Below, piece by piece: positions 37,465-51,000 of a stretch of 64,000 nucleotides of DNA. The number at the start of each line of letters is the position of its first letter. Within the stretch, counting starts at the first letter, position 1. The stretch comes from Paraescarpia echinospica (lineage: Eukaryota > Annelida > Polychaeta > Sabellida > Siboglinidae): contig CM034538.1 in the NCBI GenBank assembly GCA_020002185.1, forward strand, positions 67,368,211 through 67,432,210. The letters are read 5' to 3'. The position numbers were made by a program, and so were the translations under genes. The notes beneath the pieces are model-generated. The model did no database searches. It was not told the origin of the DNA and saw only the letters and a list, made by a program, of their open reading frames with translations.

Positions 37465-37506
37465 CTCTCCTTCACATTTCCACCATTTTATTACCTGTCT
37501 TTGTTT

Positions 37507-38260
37507 CTACCTTCCCTGTTTGCCTCTTCCTATCCACATTTCATAAACCACTGGTTTATGTTGGCTTGTTATATGCTCTCCTGCCAGAACTTTGCAGTCC
37601 CTAACCTTGTTCAACTGGCTGCTTCTAACAATCAGCAGATCTATTTATGTTCTGTTGTTTCCACTTCTGTATGTGATCTTATGTGATTCCTTCTTCTGAA
37701 AGAAGGAGTTTACCACCACTAGCTGATTTCTGCTTAGCATCTCGACCAGATCTTGTCCCTCTCTGTTTCTCGTTCCATATTCGTACTTTCCTAAGGTCTC
37801 CTCACTGTTCTGCCTCTTTCCTACATGTGTATTAAGATCACCTGTCACAACCAGCATTGTCTCCGGCTCCACATGCCCAATAGTTTCTTCCAGGTTGTTT
37901 CGGAATGCATCCTTGTCTTCTTGAGTTCTCCCTGTCTGTGGTGCGTAGACCGATAGTACGCACATCATCTCTCCACCAACTAACATCCACACTGCAATTA
38001 TCCTGTCTTCCCATCGTTCCACCCTGATGACTTCCTTGCTGTATTCCTCCGTCATAATCACTCCCACTCCATTCGTCCTACCATCTCCCCCTGCATGCAG
38101 CATCTTAAACCCATCTCCCAGGTCCACTGCCCGGTCCCCTTTCCACTTGGTTTCTTGTACCCCCATCACTGACAGTTGCCGCCTCTTCATTAGCTCCACC
38201 ACCTCCACTCGTTTCCCCGTCATTGTTCACACATTGAGAGTGGCAAACTGGACTTCGCAT
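37507..38260 (-). pseudogene. LINE 1 APE-like endonuclease, three nonsense codons
   Basis: The longest uninterrupted piece is 37,645-38,223 (192 codons). It holds MGVQETKWKG (catalytic Glu in QETKW), RTNGVGVIM, VYAPQTGRTQEDKDAF, VTGDLNTHVGK (catalytic Asp and Asn of GDLN) and FFQKKESHKITYRSGNNRT. The domain extends past both ends in the same frame. Upstream, FATLNV precedes a TGA at 38,227-38,229, at a position where relatives have Arg or Gly, consistent with CGA to TGA. Downstream, a TAA at 37,645-37,647 is followed by IDLLIVRS and ITSQHKPVV, whose His fits the last catalytic motif. A TAG at 37,507-37,509 follows. Catalytic residues that I can see are kept, so inactivation is by nonsense codons rather than active-site loss. 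Confidence 0.92.
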
Positions 38261-38851
38261 GAGAGTCGATGCCGGCTGTTCGACCCTCCAGGTCTTCGCT
38301 GATTTCTCGCTGGTGCCTGAGTCCCAGCGCGTCGGTTCCCCCGCACGCGGTAGCCAATCTCGTAATTACTAAGTGACATAACATGTAATTGAGGTCATTT
38401 ATTGGAGCCACATGGCGCTGCCCAGTCTGACCCATGTGGTGGGTTTGTCTTCCAGGTTTTCCTTCCCGTAGGTCAATGTTTTCCATGACTAGTGGACTTG
38501 ATCTGCCCATGGTTTGAAGTCAGAGTTTTCCTTCTCCTAGACCCACTGCCTGTCAAGGCTAATGAGTTGGGTCTACCCAGGTTTTTAAATCAGAGTTGTC
38601 CCTCTCCTAGATCCCTAGCATGTTAGCCTGGGGCCGTTAGGTGTCCAATTACCGCAGTGTACCACAAGGAGATCATGCTAGAGTGTTGTCTATGGAGAGG
38701 CTATGTACCAGCAGGGGAGGCTTACGCACTCATGTCCCTTTTTGCTCCTGAGAAGGGGCTAGCTGGCGGTCGCAACTGAAAGTGAGAGCGAGAAGCGCAT
38801 GCACTACAAGCTACTCACTACACTGCGACACTAGACGCATCCCACAGACCT

Positions 38852-38855
<4 letters not shown>
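38261..38855 (-). other. LINE 1 5' region with 70-bp imperfect duplication
   Basis: Upstream of the endonuclease in element orientation. CAGAGTTTTCCTTCTCCTAG (38,521) and CAGAGTTGTCCCTCTCCTAG (38,591) mark two imperfect 70-bp copies spanning about 38,481-38,620; a weaker third copy may lie near 38,420-38,475. A 96-codon minus frame (38,220-38,510) overlaps the endonuclease start in another phase and is unassigned. The (TA)n at 38,852 marks a plausible 5' boundary. Confidence 0.55.
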
Positions 38856-39204
<349 letters not shown>

Positions 39205-39296
39205 TTAGATCGTGTGTCAATGTTGTTGAGACTGTATATATATATACTAATATATATATATATATACAGTCTCAAAAACATTGACACACGATCTAA
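39205..39296. repeat. 92-bp near-perfect palindrome
   Basis: TTAGATCGTGTGTCAATGTT at the left end pairs with AACATTGACACACGATCTAA at the right end. The arms continue through the GAGACTGTATATATATA module and meet at a short TACTAATA centre; I see one arm mismatch (GTTGTTGAG against GTTTTTGAG). It can form a long stem. Confidence 0.92.
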
Positions 39297-39765
39297 CACC
39301 CAAGCGGATAATTGCGTGTCCACAAGATATTTGATATTATAATTTATTATCCTTTGTCAGCCTTCCACAATGTAGGCCTTTGCAAGCAGCAACCTTAATA
39401 TGACGTATTTCCTATTTATGACGGAATTATGTACAACTGCATGTGTAAAAAACACCACGCAGTTGGTTGTTTTGAACAGTGTTAGTGCAGGTACAACAGT
39501 AAGACTCAGTTCAACCAACACACGTACACACGTACGTATGCGTGTCATCGCATAACGTACGTGACGCACGGGTCAGGCGTACACACGTTGCCTATGTGAC
39601 TCGCGTCACGCACCAGCGGTCGACGCGACTTTTCGGCCATCGTGAAAAGACGTGTAGATAAATGATCCAGTCGACAAATTAAAACTGTCGACAAATTAAA
39701 ACTTAAAATTAAAATAATCATAATAGTAATAACACAATTTTATTAGCAACTCGACTGAGTTGGAT
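39297..39765. other. Spacer between the palindrome and LINE 2
   Basis: Contains a CpG-rich stretch 39,525-39,650 (ACGTACGT, GTCGACGCGAC) and a direct repeat GTCGACAAATTAAAACT at about 39,672 and 39,689. A 70-codon minus frame (39,357-39,569) is unassigned. Confidence 0.5.
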
Positions 39766-40161
39766 TCACAGTATACAATAAAAAACAACTAATACATTGA
39801 AACGTCATACAGTATTAATACACTGAAATGTCATACCCTTCATTCGTTATTGGCAGTTGTGTAATCCCCATGGTATAAAATAGTTACGGTATATGTTTGT
39901 TCGGGTTATTGGCAAAGGGTACATATTACGCTGTCTGATGTCATATTTGGTATGCCTTTTGTCAGGCAGCAAATGGTTTAATCTGTGTGTACTAACTTTA
40001 ATTTTATAGAAATATTTTTTGACAAAAGCAGTTCCGTCTTGCTTTCAATGTCTACAATTTAACATACCTGAGTATCTCAGCGTAACTTATTGCAGGAAAA
40101 ATACACTTTAATGCTCTTTTTTTGTATAATTTCAATATTGTCAGATAAATATTGTGGCAAG

Positions 40162-40692
40162 TTAGTGTGCCATACAGGGCATGCATATTCTAATACAGGT
40201 CTCACAACACTGACATATTATAGTGACCAGATCATTCTGGCTAATTCCTACTCGCTTTAACTGATACAACATGTACAGTCGTTTCCCGGCCTTTTTCACA
40301 ATATTTTCTACATGTTTATTCCATGTCAGATCCTGTGAAATTGTAACACCTACAAGTTTGACACGGTCTACTTGATCTACATCTTTTCCATCGATCTTTA
40401 TATTCGGGATAGTGTTTCGAAAATTGCGGTCTTGTGCAAAACAGATGATCATCTCTTTTGATTTTCCTGAATGTATTTTCATATCATTCTGTTCTGTCCA
40501 CCTAGCGGCAACGTCAATCGATTCTTGTATAACATATACACCCTTTCTATCGCATACTTCGAACAATGGACTGTCATCTATATACTTATATAATGGAACA
40601 GGCGTTTCTAAATCATTTATGTAGACTAGGAAACATTTAGGTCCAGACAGTGTTCCTTGTGGTACTCCCCCATTGGGGTGATCAGAATGCAA
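40162..40692 (-). pseudogene. LINE 2 reverse transcriptase, C-terminal part
   Basis: A 176-codon frame. NGGVPQGTLSGPKCFLVYIN is the QG block (usually VPQGT-LGP), followed by YKYIDDSPLFEV, in which YIDD (40,573-40,584) is the polymerase catalytic box. Then MKIHSGKSKEMIICF, VKLVGVTISQDLTWNKHV and VKKAGKRLYMLYQLKRVG. Near 40,225 the frame slips: the listed end (QCCETCIRICMPCMAH) is out of phase, and the next frame reads SVVRPVLEYACPVWHTNLP and continues to QKKSIKVYF before a stop. The upstream end starts just after a TAA near 40,698 (in the phase of VKIGN). Confidence 0.92.
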
Positions 40693-40957
40693 ATATTAAT
40701 TTCCTATTTTTACTTGTTGAGTTCTGTCCAATATAAATGTTGCCATCCATCTTATAATATGTGAAGGCAAACCATACAACTGTAGGTTTTCTAGTAACAA
40801 ATGATGATTAATGAGGTCGACATAAGAATCCAATTTATCAGATGCCTCATACCATTTGTGTACCATTTCGACAAGACGTCTGTTGTGGAAGTTCCACTAA
40901 TTCCACCAAATTGCTTAGCATCAATTTCTCCTTCAATTGTGTCATCCACCCATTTCA
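40693..40957 (-). pseudogene. LINE 2 reverse transcriptase, central part with catalytic-block deletion
   Basis: The segment links the two larger RT frames. In one phase it reads MKWVDDTIEGEIDAKQFGG, then TSTTDVLSKWY. After a frame change it reads YEASDKLDSYVDLINHHLL, LENLQLYGLPSHIIRWMATF and LDRTQQVKIGN before a TAA. Relatives have a DFSKAFDLI-like block with the first catalytic Asp between the SYV and DLINHH parts; here they are joined directly, a loss of about ten residues. The polymerase would therefore be inactive even if the frames were continuous. Confidence 0.75.
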
Positions 40958-41266
40958 TTATTTAGCAGCTATTGGAGTTAGTGATATTGGTCTAATATCG
41001 TTTTCAATCGACATAAGTGGGTTTGTTTTTGGTAACAGTATTATGTTGGCCATTTTCCATTCCATAGGGAATACTCCTTCTCTTAGAGACTTGTTAAAGA
41101 TAGCAGTTAATGGAGGAGCGAGGACGTTTGCGTGATTTCTTAACCCCCATACAAGAATGTTATCAAGCCCAGTAGCCTCGTTCACCTTAACATTTTGTAA
41201 AACTTTGAAAGTAGTCATTAAACTGATGACATACAGATCTGGCAGTTCCTCGTTTACTGTGAACAT
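40958..41266 (-). pseudogene. LINE 2 reverse transcriptase, N-terminal part
   Basis: A 102-codon frame with VKVNEATGLDNILVWGLRNH, LAPPLTAIFNKSLREGVFP, MEWKMANIILLPKTNPL and DIRPISLTPIAAK, the finger-domain blocks that precede the catalytic core in CR1/L2/Jockey-type RTs. It overruns a frame break at its C-terminal end; MKWVDDTIEGE follows in another phase. Coding similarity continues upstream past its Met (HLPRLNKDHK). Confidence 0.9.
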
Positions 41267-41700
41267 TTTGTGATCTTTATTTAAACGAGGTAAATGTAAA
41301 TGTTCACTTACAGATACAAAAAAAACTCGTTCATTCTACTGGCTAGTATTGCACAATCACCATTCGTTGTTCTGTTAGCAAGACCTTGCATGCAGGAATT
41401 GTCATTTGTTTTAAGTCCCATTATTTATTTCATATTTTCCACCAATCGTGGGAACCTAATTCATTCAGTGCTTCATTGTGTTTGATAAAAATTGTACTTA
41501 AGTCTCGAAGCGGCGCGGTTAACCTTATTACGCAATATTTTTGCTTGGTTCAAATCATCACTCATGTGAACGCGCTGTCTTTTACGCACTAATGCTCTAA
41601 ACCAGTCCGTATTCCATGGTTTATCAGCTATGTGCCGCGTCACGACCTTATGTTTGTCGATACAAACTCGTCATGACTTCTCTGCTCTGTGATGTTGACA

Positions 41701-42535
41701 TTTGGTGGTGCGTACTTTCTAATGTTGTTACGGACAAGTGGACAAGAGGAACCTCGTCAGTACGGTTACTATAGTTACCGATGGACGTGCCCAAATTAAT
41801 GCGGTTGCACTGCACACAAAACAACAACGAAAGTAAATAGTTTATGAACCAGGTCTAGACATAACAAGCCACCAACATTACAACTTTAAGAGTAAGATAC
41901 TATTAAGACACCGCTGCACCGTTGGCGTCCTGTACGGGGTGAAACGTTATACAACAAGAACCTAGATAGTTTCACAACCTCACATTGTTTGCACATCCGA
42001 CAGAAAATCATATAATATTGCGTGTAATTATGCACCTTTCTTCCACTTGTTCAGAATATGTTGCGGCGTTACTGCAGAAGAAATCGTGATCACAAACATA
42101 TTGAATACTTAATGACACAATACGTTACCAATGTGCTGCAAACGTGTTGTCCAAATCACACACCTCACAAAAACGTGTATAGTGTACAGGACTTTCACCA
42201 CAAGAAAATACCTATATTCTTCTTAAAAATTCAAATACGTGTTTCCGATTTCGAAACACACCACCATTGCCGGCTGAGTACAATGACTTCATTGCAAATA
42301 AACTCACTGAAATCAGCTAACTCGTATTCTGTTTAGCACTTAATGATCTAACCCATGATCGGAAACCTTGTGCATGTATTCCTGCTTAACACGAAAGTCA
42401 AAACATTGTCTCACCCATAACATACACTTTGGATCGGTTAACTGTGCGTGGTCAGACCCCGTTAAAACCACATGGCATCAACACGTAACAGACGAAGATG
42501 ATTACCTATCAAACGTCACGGTGTGCGGGGAATGT
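41701..42535. other. Spacer up to the assembly gap
   Basis: No supported gene. A 92-codon plus frame (42,058-42,336, MLRRYCRRNRDHKHIEY at its start) has ordinary composition but no recognised motif. 42,368-42,584 carries a frame only because the N run is translated as unknown residues. Confidence 0.5.
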
Positions 42536-42547
42536 GGGTCCGTGCGG

Positions 42548-42583
<36 letters not shown>

Positions 42584-42584
42584 T
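42536..42584. repeat. (GTGC)n microsatellite truncated by the gap
   Basis: At least ten GTGC units end exactly at the first N. The true tract length is unknown. Confidence 0.95.
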
Positions 42585-43584
42585 NNNNNNNNNNNNNNNN
42601 NNNNNNNNNNNNNNNNNNNNNNNNNNNNNNNNNNNNNNNNNNNNNNNNNNNNNNNNNNNNNNNNNNNNNNNNNNNNNNNNNNNNNNNNNNNNNNNNNNNN
42701 NNNNNNNNNNNNNNNNNNNNNNNNNNNNNNNNNNNNNNNNNNNNNNNNNNNNNNNNNNNNNNNNNNNNNNNNNNNNNNNNNNNNNNNNNNNNNNNNNNNN
42801 NNNNNNNNNNNNNNNNNNNNNNNNNNNNNNNNNNNNNNNNNNNNNNNNNNNNNNNNNNNNNNNNNNNNNNNNNNNNNNNNNNNNNNNNNNNNNNNNNNNN
42901 NNNNNNNNNNNNNNNNNNNNNNNNNNNNNNNNNNNNNNNNNNNNNNNNNNNNNNNNNNNNNNNNNNNNNNNNNNNNNNNNNNNNNNNNNNNNNNNNNNNN
43001 NNNNNNNNNNNNNNNNNNNNNNNNNNNNNNNNNNNNNNNNNNNNNNNNNNNNNNNNNNNNNNNNNNNNNNNNNNNNNNNNNNNNNNNNNNNNNNNNNNNN
43101 NNNNNNNNNNNNNNNNNNNNNNNNNNNNNNNNNNNNNNNNNNNNNNNNNNNNNNNNNNNNNNNNNNNNNNNNNNNNNNNNNNNNNNNNNNNNNNNNNNNN
43201 NNNNNNNNNNNNNNNNNNNNNNNNNNNNNNNNNNNNNNNNNNNNNNNNNNNNNNNNNNNNNNNNNNNNNNNNNNNNNNNNNNNNNNNNNNNNNNNNNNNN
43301 NNNNNNNNNNNNNNNNNNNNNNNNNNNNNNNNNNNNNNNNNNNNNNNNNNNNNNNNNNNNNNNNNNNNNNNNNNNNNNNNNNNNNNNNNNNNNNNNNNNN
43401 NNNNNNNNNNNNNNNNNNNNNNNNNNNNNNNNNNNNNNNNNNNNNNNNNNNNNNNNNNNNNNNNNNNNNNNNNNNNNNNNNNNNNNNNNNNNNNNNNNNN
43501 NNNNNNNNNNNNNNNNNNNNNNNNNNNNNNNNNNNNNNNNNNNNNNNNNNNNNNNNNNNNNNNNNNNNNNNNNNNNNNNNNNNN
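42585..43584. other. Assembly gap, 1,000 N
   Basis: Exactly 1,000 undetermined bases, which suggests a placeholder rather than a measured length. The left side is a microsatellite and the right side begins inside a satellite monomer (TGTTACACATGGAAAC). The satellite-island boundary on this side is therefore not observed. Confidence 0.99.
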
Positions 43585-46500
43585 TGTTACACATGGAAAC
43601 ACATCTACACTGAGACCGCTTCAATCCAGTTGTAACACATGGACACACATCTACACTGTGATCGCTTCTATCCACTGGTTACACATGGACACACATCTAC
43701 ACTGAGATCGCTTCTATCCACTTGTTACACATGGACACACATATACACTGAGTCCGCTTCTATCCAATTTTAGACATGGACACACATCTACACTGAGACC
43801 GCTTCTATCCACTGGTTACACATGGACATACATCTACACTGAGATCGCTTCTATCCACTGGTTACACGTGGACACACATCTACACTGAGATCGCTTCTAT
43901 CCACTTGTTACACATGGACACCCATCTACACTGAGACCGCTTCTATCCACTTGTTACACGTGGACACACATCTACACTTAGAACGTTTCTATCCACTTGT
44001 TACACATGGACACACATTTACACTGAGACCTCTTCTATCCACTTGTTACACATGGAAACACATCTCCACTATGACCGCTTCTATCCACTGATTACACATA
44101 GACACACATCTACACTGAGACCGCTTCTATCAACTTGTTACACATGGACATACATATACACTGAGACCGCTTCTATCCACTTGTTACACATGGACACACA
44201 TCTACATTGAGACCGCTTCTATCCACTTGTTGCACATGGACACACATCTACACTGACACCGGTTCTATCCACCTGTTACACATGGACACTCATCTACACT
44301 GAAACCAGTTCTATCCACTTGTTACACATGGACACACATCTACAGTGAAACCGCTTCTATTCACTTGTTACATATTGACACACATCTACACCGAGACCGC
44401 TTCTATCCACTTGTTACACATGGAAACACATCTACACTGAGACCGCTTCTATCCACTTGATACACATGGACACACATCTACACTGAGACCACTTCTATTC
44501 TCTTGTTACACATGGACACACATCTACACTGAGACCGTTTCTATCCACTTGTTACACATGGACACACATCAACACTGTGAACGCTTCTATCCACTTGTTA
44601 CTCATGGACACACATCTACACTGTGACCGCTTCTATCCTCTTGTTACACATGGACAAACATCTACACTGAGACCGCTTCTAATCACTTGTTACACCTGGA
44701 CACACATCAACACTGTGACCGCTTATATCCACTTGTTACACATGGACACACATCTACACTGTGACCGCTTATATCCACTTGTTACACATGGACACACATC
44801 TACACTGAGACCGCTTCTATCCACTTGTTACGCATGGACACACATCTACACTGAGACCGTTTCTGTCCAATTGTTACACATGGACACACATCTACACTGA
44901 GACCGCTTCTATCCACTGGTTACACATGGACACACACCAACAATGAGACCGCTTCTATCCACTTGTTACACATGGACACACATATACACTGAGACCGCTT
45001 CTATCCACTTGTTACACATGGACACACATCTATACTGAGACCGTTTCTATCCACCTGTTACACATGGACACTCATCTACACTGAAACAGGTTCTATCCAC
45101 TTGTTACACATGGACACACATCTACACTGAAACCGCTTCTATCCACTTGTTACATATTGACACACATATACACTGAGACCGCTTCTATCCACTTGTTACA
45201 CATGGAAACACATCTACACTGAGACCGCTTATATCCACTTGATACACATGGACACACTCCTACAATGAGACCGCTTCTATCCACTTGTTACACATGTACA
45301 CACATATACACTGAGATCGCTTCTATCCACTTGTTACACATGGACACACATCTACACTGAGACCGCTTCTATCCACTTGTTACACATGGACACACATCTA
45401 CACTGAGACCGCTTCTATTACTTGTTACACCTGGACACTCATCTACACTGTGACCGCTTATATCCACTTGTTACACATGGACACACATCTACACTGTGAC
45501 CTCTTATATCCACTTGTTACACATGGACACACATCTACACTGAGACCGCTTCTATCCTCTGGTTACACATAGACACACAACTACACTGAGACCGCTTCTA
45601 TCCACTTGTTACACATGGACACACATCTACACTGAGACCGTTTCTATCCACTTGTTACACATGGACACACATCTACACTGAGACCGCTTCTATCCACTTG
45701 TTACACCTGGACACACATCAACACTGTGACCGCTTATATCCACTTGTTACACATGGACACACATCTACACTGTGACCGCTTATATCCACTTGTTACTCAT
45801 GGACACACATATACACTGTGACCGCTTATATCCACTTGTTACACATGGACACACATCTACACTGAGACTGCTTCTATCCACTTGTTACACATGGACACAC
45901 ATCTACACTTAGACCGTTTCTATCCACTTGTTACACATGGACACACATTTACACTGAGACCTCTTCTATCCACTTGTTACACATGGAAACACATCTACAC
46001 TGAGACCGCTTCAATCCAGTTGTAACACATGGACACACATCTACACTGTGACCGCTTCTATCCACTGGTTACACATGGACACACATCTACACTGAGATCG
46101 CTTCTATCCACTTGTTACACATGGACACACATATACACTGAGTCCGCTTCTATCCACTTTTAGACATGGACACACATCTACACTGAGACCGCTTCTATCC
46201 ACTGGTTACACATGGACATACATCTACACTGAGATCGCTTCTATCCACTGGTTACACGTGGACACACATCTACACTGAGATCGCTTCTATCCACTTGTTA
46301 CACATGGACACACATCTACACTGAGACCGCTTCTATCCACTTGTTACACGTGGACACACATCTACACTTAGACCGTTTCTATCCACTTGTTACACATGGA
46401 CACACATTTACACTGAGACCTCTTCTATCCACTTGTTACACATGGAAACACATCTCCACTATGACCGCTTCTATCCACTGATTACACATAGACACACATC

Positions 46501-47610
46501 TACACTGAGACCGCTTCTATCAACTTGTTACACATGGACATACATATACACTGAGACCGCTTCTATCCACTTGTTACACATGGACACACATCTACATTGA
46601 GACCGCTTCTATCCACTTGTTGCACATGGACACACATCTACACTGAGACCGGTTCTATCCACCTGTTACACATGGACACTCATCTACACTGAAACCAGTT
46701 CTATCCACTTGTTACACATGGACACACATCTACAGTGAAACCGCTTCTATTCACTTGTTACATATTGACACACATCTACACCGAGACCGCTTCTATCCAC
46801 TGGTTACACGTGGACACACATCTACACTGAGACCGCTTCTATCCACTTGTTACACATGGACACACATCTACTCTGAGACCGCTTCTATCCACTTGTTACA
46901 CATGGACACACATCTACACTGTGACCGCTTATATCCACTTGTTACACATGATCACACATCTACACTGTGACCTCTTATATCCACTTGTTACACATGGAAA
47001 CACATCTACACTGAGACCGCTTCTATCCACTTGATACACATGGACACACATCTACACTGAGACCACTTCTATCCACTTGTTACACATGGACACACATCTA
47101 CACTGAGACCGCTTCTATCCACTTGTTACACATGGACACACATCAACACTGTGACCGCTTCTATCCACTTGTTACTCATGGACACACATCTACACTGTGA
47201 CCGCTTCTATCCTCTTGTTACACATGGACAAACATCTACACTGAGACCGCTTCTAATCACTTGTTACACCTGGACACACATCAACACTGTGACCGTTTAT
47301 ATCCACTTGTTACACATGGACACACAACTACACTGTGACCGCTTCTATCCACTTGTTACACATGGACACACATCTACAGTGAAACCGCTTCTATTCACTT
47401 GTTACATATTGACACACATCTACACCGAGACCGCTTCTATCCACTTGTTACACATGGAAACACATCTACACTGAGACCGCTTCTATCCACTTGATACACA
47501 TGGACTAACATCTACACTGAGACCACTTCTATCCACTTGTTACACATGGACACACATCTACACTGAGACCGCTTCTATCCACTTGTTACACATGGACACA
47601 CATCAACACT

Positions 47611-48072
47611 GTGACCGCTTCTATCCACTTGTTACTCATGGACACACATCTACACTGTGACCGCTTCTATCCTCTTGTTACACATGGACAAACATCTACA
47701 CTGAGACCGCTTCTAATCACTTGTTACACCTGGACACACATCAACACTGTGACCGCTTATATCCACTTGTTACACATGGACACACATCTACACTGTGACC
47801 GCTTATATCCACTTGTTACACATGGACACACATCTACACTGAGACCGCTTCTATCCACTTGTTACGCATGGACACACATCTACACTGAGACCGTTTCTGT
47901 CCAATTGTTACACATGGACACACATCTACACTGTGACCGCTTCTATCCACTGGTTACACATGGACACACACCAACAATGAGACCGCTTCTATCCACTTGT
48001 TACACATGGACACACATATACACTGAGACCGCTTCTATCCACTTGTTACACATGGACACACATCTATACTGA
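47611..48072 (+). repeat. Higher-order segment recurring at 50,095 and 53,269
   Basis: A run of ten monomers recurs with the same variant order at 50,095-50,556 (2,484 bp away, 54 monomers) and 53,269-53,730 (a further 3,174 bp, 69 monomers). Its markers are GGACAAACATC, CTAATCACTTG, CTTGTTACGCAT, TTCTGTCCAATTG and CACACCAACAATG. The run is stop-free for 153 codons in one frame, an effect of monomer order (see findings). Confidence 0.85.
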
Positions 48073-51000
48073 GACCGTTTCTATCCACCTGTTACACATG
48101 GACACTCATCTACACTGAAACAGGTTATATCCACTTGTTACACATGGACACACATCTACACTGAAACCGCTTCTATCCATTTGTTACATATTGACACACA
48201 TCTACACTGAGACCGCTTCTATCCACTTGTTACACATGGAAACACATCTACACTGAGACCGCTTATATCCACTTGATACACATGGACGCACTCCTACAAT
48301 GAGACCGCTTCTATCCACTTGTTACACATGTACACACATCTACACTGAGATCGCTTCTATCCACTTGTTACACATGGACACACATCTACACTGAGACCGC
48401 TTCTATCCACTTGTTACACATGGACACACATCTACTCTGAGACCGCTTCTATCCACTTGTTACACATGGACACACATCTACACTGAGACCGCTTCTATTC
48501 ACTTGTTACACCTGGACACACATCTACACTGTGACCGCTTATATCCACTTGTTACACATGGACACACATCTACACTGTGACCTCTTATATCCACTTGTTA
48601 CACATGGACACACTTCTACACTGAGACCGCTTCTATCCTCTGGTTACACATAGACACACAACGACACTGAGACCGCTTCTATCCACTTGTTACACATGGA
48701 CACACATCTACACTGAGACCGTTTCTATCCACTTGTTACACATGGACACACATCTACACTGAGACCGTTTCTATCCACTTGTTACACATGGACACACATC
48801 TACACTGAGACCGCTTCTATCCACTTGTTACACCTGGACACACATCAACACTGTGACCGCTTATATCCACTTGTTACACATGGACACACATCTACACTGT
48901 GACCGCTTATATCCACTTGTTACTCATGGACACACATCTACACTGTGACCGCTTATATCCACTTGTTACACATGGACACACATCTACACTGAGACTGCTT
49001 CTATCCACTTGTTACACATGGACACACATCTACACTTAGACCGTTTCTATCCACTTGTTACACATGGACACACATTTACACTGAGACCTCTTCTATCCAC
49101 TTGTTACACATGGAAACACATCTACACTGAGACCGCTTCTATCCACTTGTTACACATGGACACACATCTACACTGTGACCGCTTCTATCCACTGGTTACA
49201 CATGGACACACATCTACACTGAGATCGCTTCTATCCACTTGTTACACATGGACACACATATACACTGAGTCCGCTTCTATCCACTTTTAGACATGGACAC
49301 ACATCTACACTGAGACCGCTTCTATCCACTGGTTACACATGGACATACATCTACACTGAGATCGCTTCTATCCACTGGTTACACGTGGACACACATCTAC
49401 ACTGAGATCGCTTCTATCCACTTGTTACACATGGACACACATCTACACTGAGACCGCTTCTATCCACTTGTTACACGTGGACACACATCTACACTTAGAC
49501 CGTTTCTATCCACTTGTTACACATGGACACACATTTACACTGAGACCTCTTCTATCCACTTGTTACACATGGAAACACATCTCCACTATGACCGCTTCTA
49601 TCCACTGATTACACATAGACACACATCTACACTGAGACCGCTTCTATCAACTTGTTACACAAGGGACATACATATACACTGAGACCGCTTCTATCCACTT
49701 GTTACACATGGACACACATCTACATTGAGACCGCTTCTATCCACTTGTTGCACATGGACACACATCTACACTGAGACCGGTTCTATCCACCTGTTACACA
49801 TGGACACTCATCTACACTGAAACCAGTTCTATCCACTTGTTACACATGGACACACATCTACAGTGAAACCGCTTCTATTCACTTGTTACATATTGACACA
49901 CATCTACACCGAGACCGCTTCTATCCACTTGTTACACATGGAAACACATCTACACTGAGACCGCTTCTATCCACTTGATACACATGGACACACATCTACA
50001 CTGAGACCACTTCTATCCACTTGTTACACATGGGCACACATGTACACTGAGACCGCTTCTATCCACTTGTTACACATGGACACACATCAACACTGTGACC
50101 GCTTCTATCCACTTGTTACTCATGGACACACATCTACACTGTGACCGCTTCTATCCTCTTGTTACACATGGACAAACATCTACACTGAGACCACTTCTAA
50201 TCACTTGTTACACCTGGACACACATCAACACTGTGACCGCTTATATCCACTTGTTACACATGGACACACATCTACACTGTGACCGCTTATATCCACTTGT
50301 TACACATGGACACACATCTACACTGAGACCGCTTCTATCCACTTGTTACGCATGGACACACATCTACACTGAGACCGTTTCTGTCCAATTGTTACACATG
50401 GACACACATCTACACTGTGACCGCTTCTATCCACTGGTTACACATGGACACACACCAACAATGAGACCGCTTCTATCCACTTGTTACAAATGGACACACA
50501 TATACACTGAGACCGCTTCTATCCACTTGTTACACATGGACACACATCTATACTGAGACCGTTTCTATCCACCTGTTACACATGGACACTCATCTACACT
50601 GAAACAGGTTATATCCACTTGTTACACATGGACACACATCTACACTGAAACCGCTTCTATCCATTTGTTACATATTGACACACATCTACACTGAGACCGC
50701 TTCTATCCACTTGTTACACATGGAAACACATCTACACTGAGACCGCTTCTATCCACTTGATACACATGGACACACTCCTACAATGAGACCGCTTCTATCC
50801 ACTTGTTACACATGTACACACATATACACTGAGATCGCTTCTATCCACTTGTTACACATGGACACACATCTACACTGAGACCGCTTCTATCCACTTGTTA
50901 CACATGGACACACATCTACTCTGAGACCGCTTCTATCCACTTGTTACACATGGACACACATCTACACTGAGACTGCTTTTATTCACTTGTTACACCTGGA

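Larger units (their letters stand above)
39766..41700 (-). mobile_element. Decayed CR1/L2/Jockey-like non-LTR retrotransposon fragment (LINE 2)
   Basis: Minus-strand coding can be followed with several frame changes from about 41,690 (HKVVTRHIADKPWNTDWF, then LVRKRQRVHMSDDLNQAK and NKVNRAASRLKYNFYQ) through the RT core to a C-terminal end near 39,855 (RTNIYRNYFIPWGLHN). No endonuclease was found upstream of 41,700, so the copy appears 5'-truncated, as is usual for LINEs. Beyond the coding end, an imperfect ~26-bp tandem pair (TGTATTAATACTGTATGAC and TGTATTAGTTG contexts, 39,790-39,835) may be the 3' tail repeat. The family assignment rests on the RT motifs and the C-terminal RT..RN.F.PW signature and is approximate. 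Confidence 0.85.

Noticed and set aside
42368..43705. 366-445-codon frames across the gap
   Set aside because: Created by translating 1,000 N as unknown residues.
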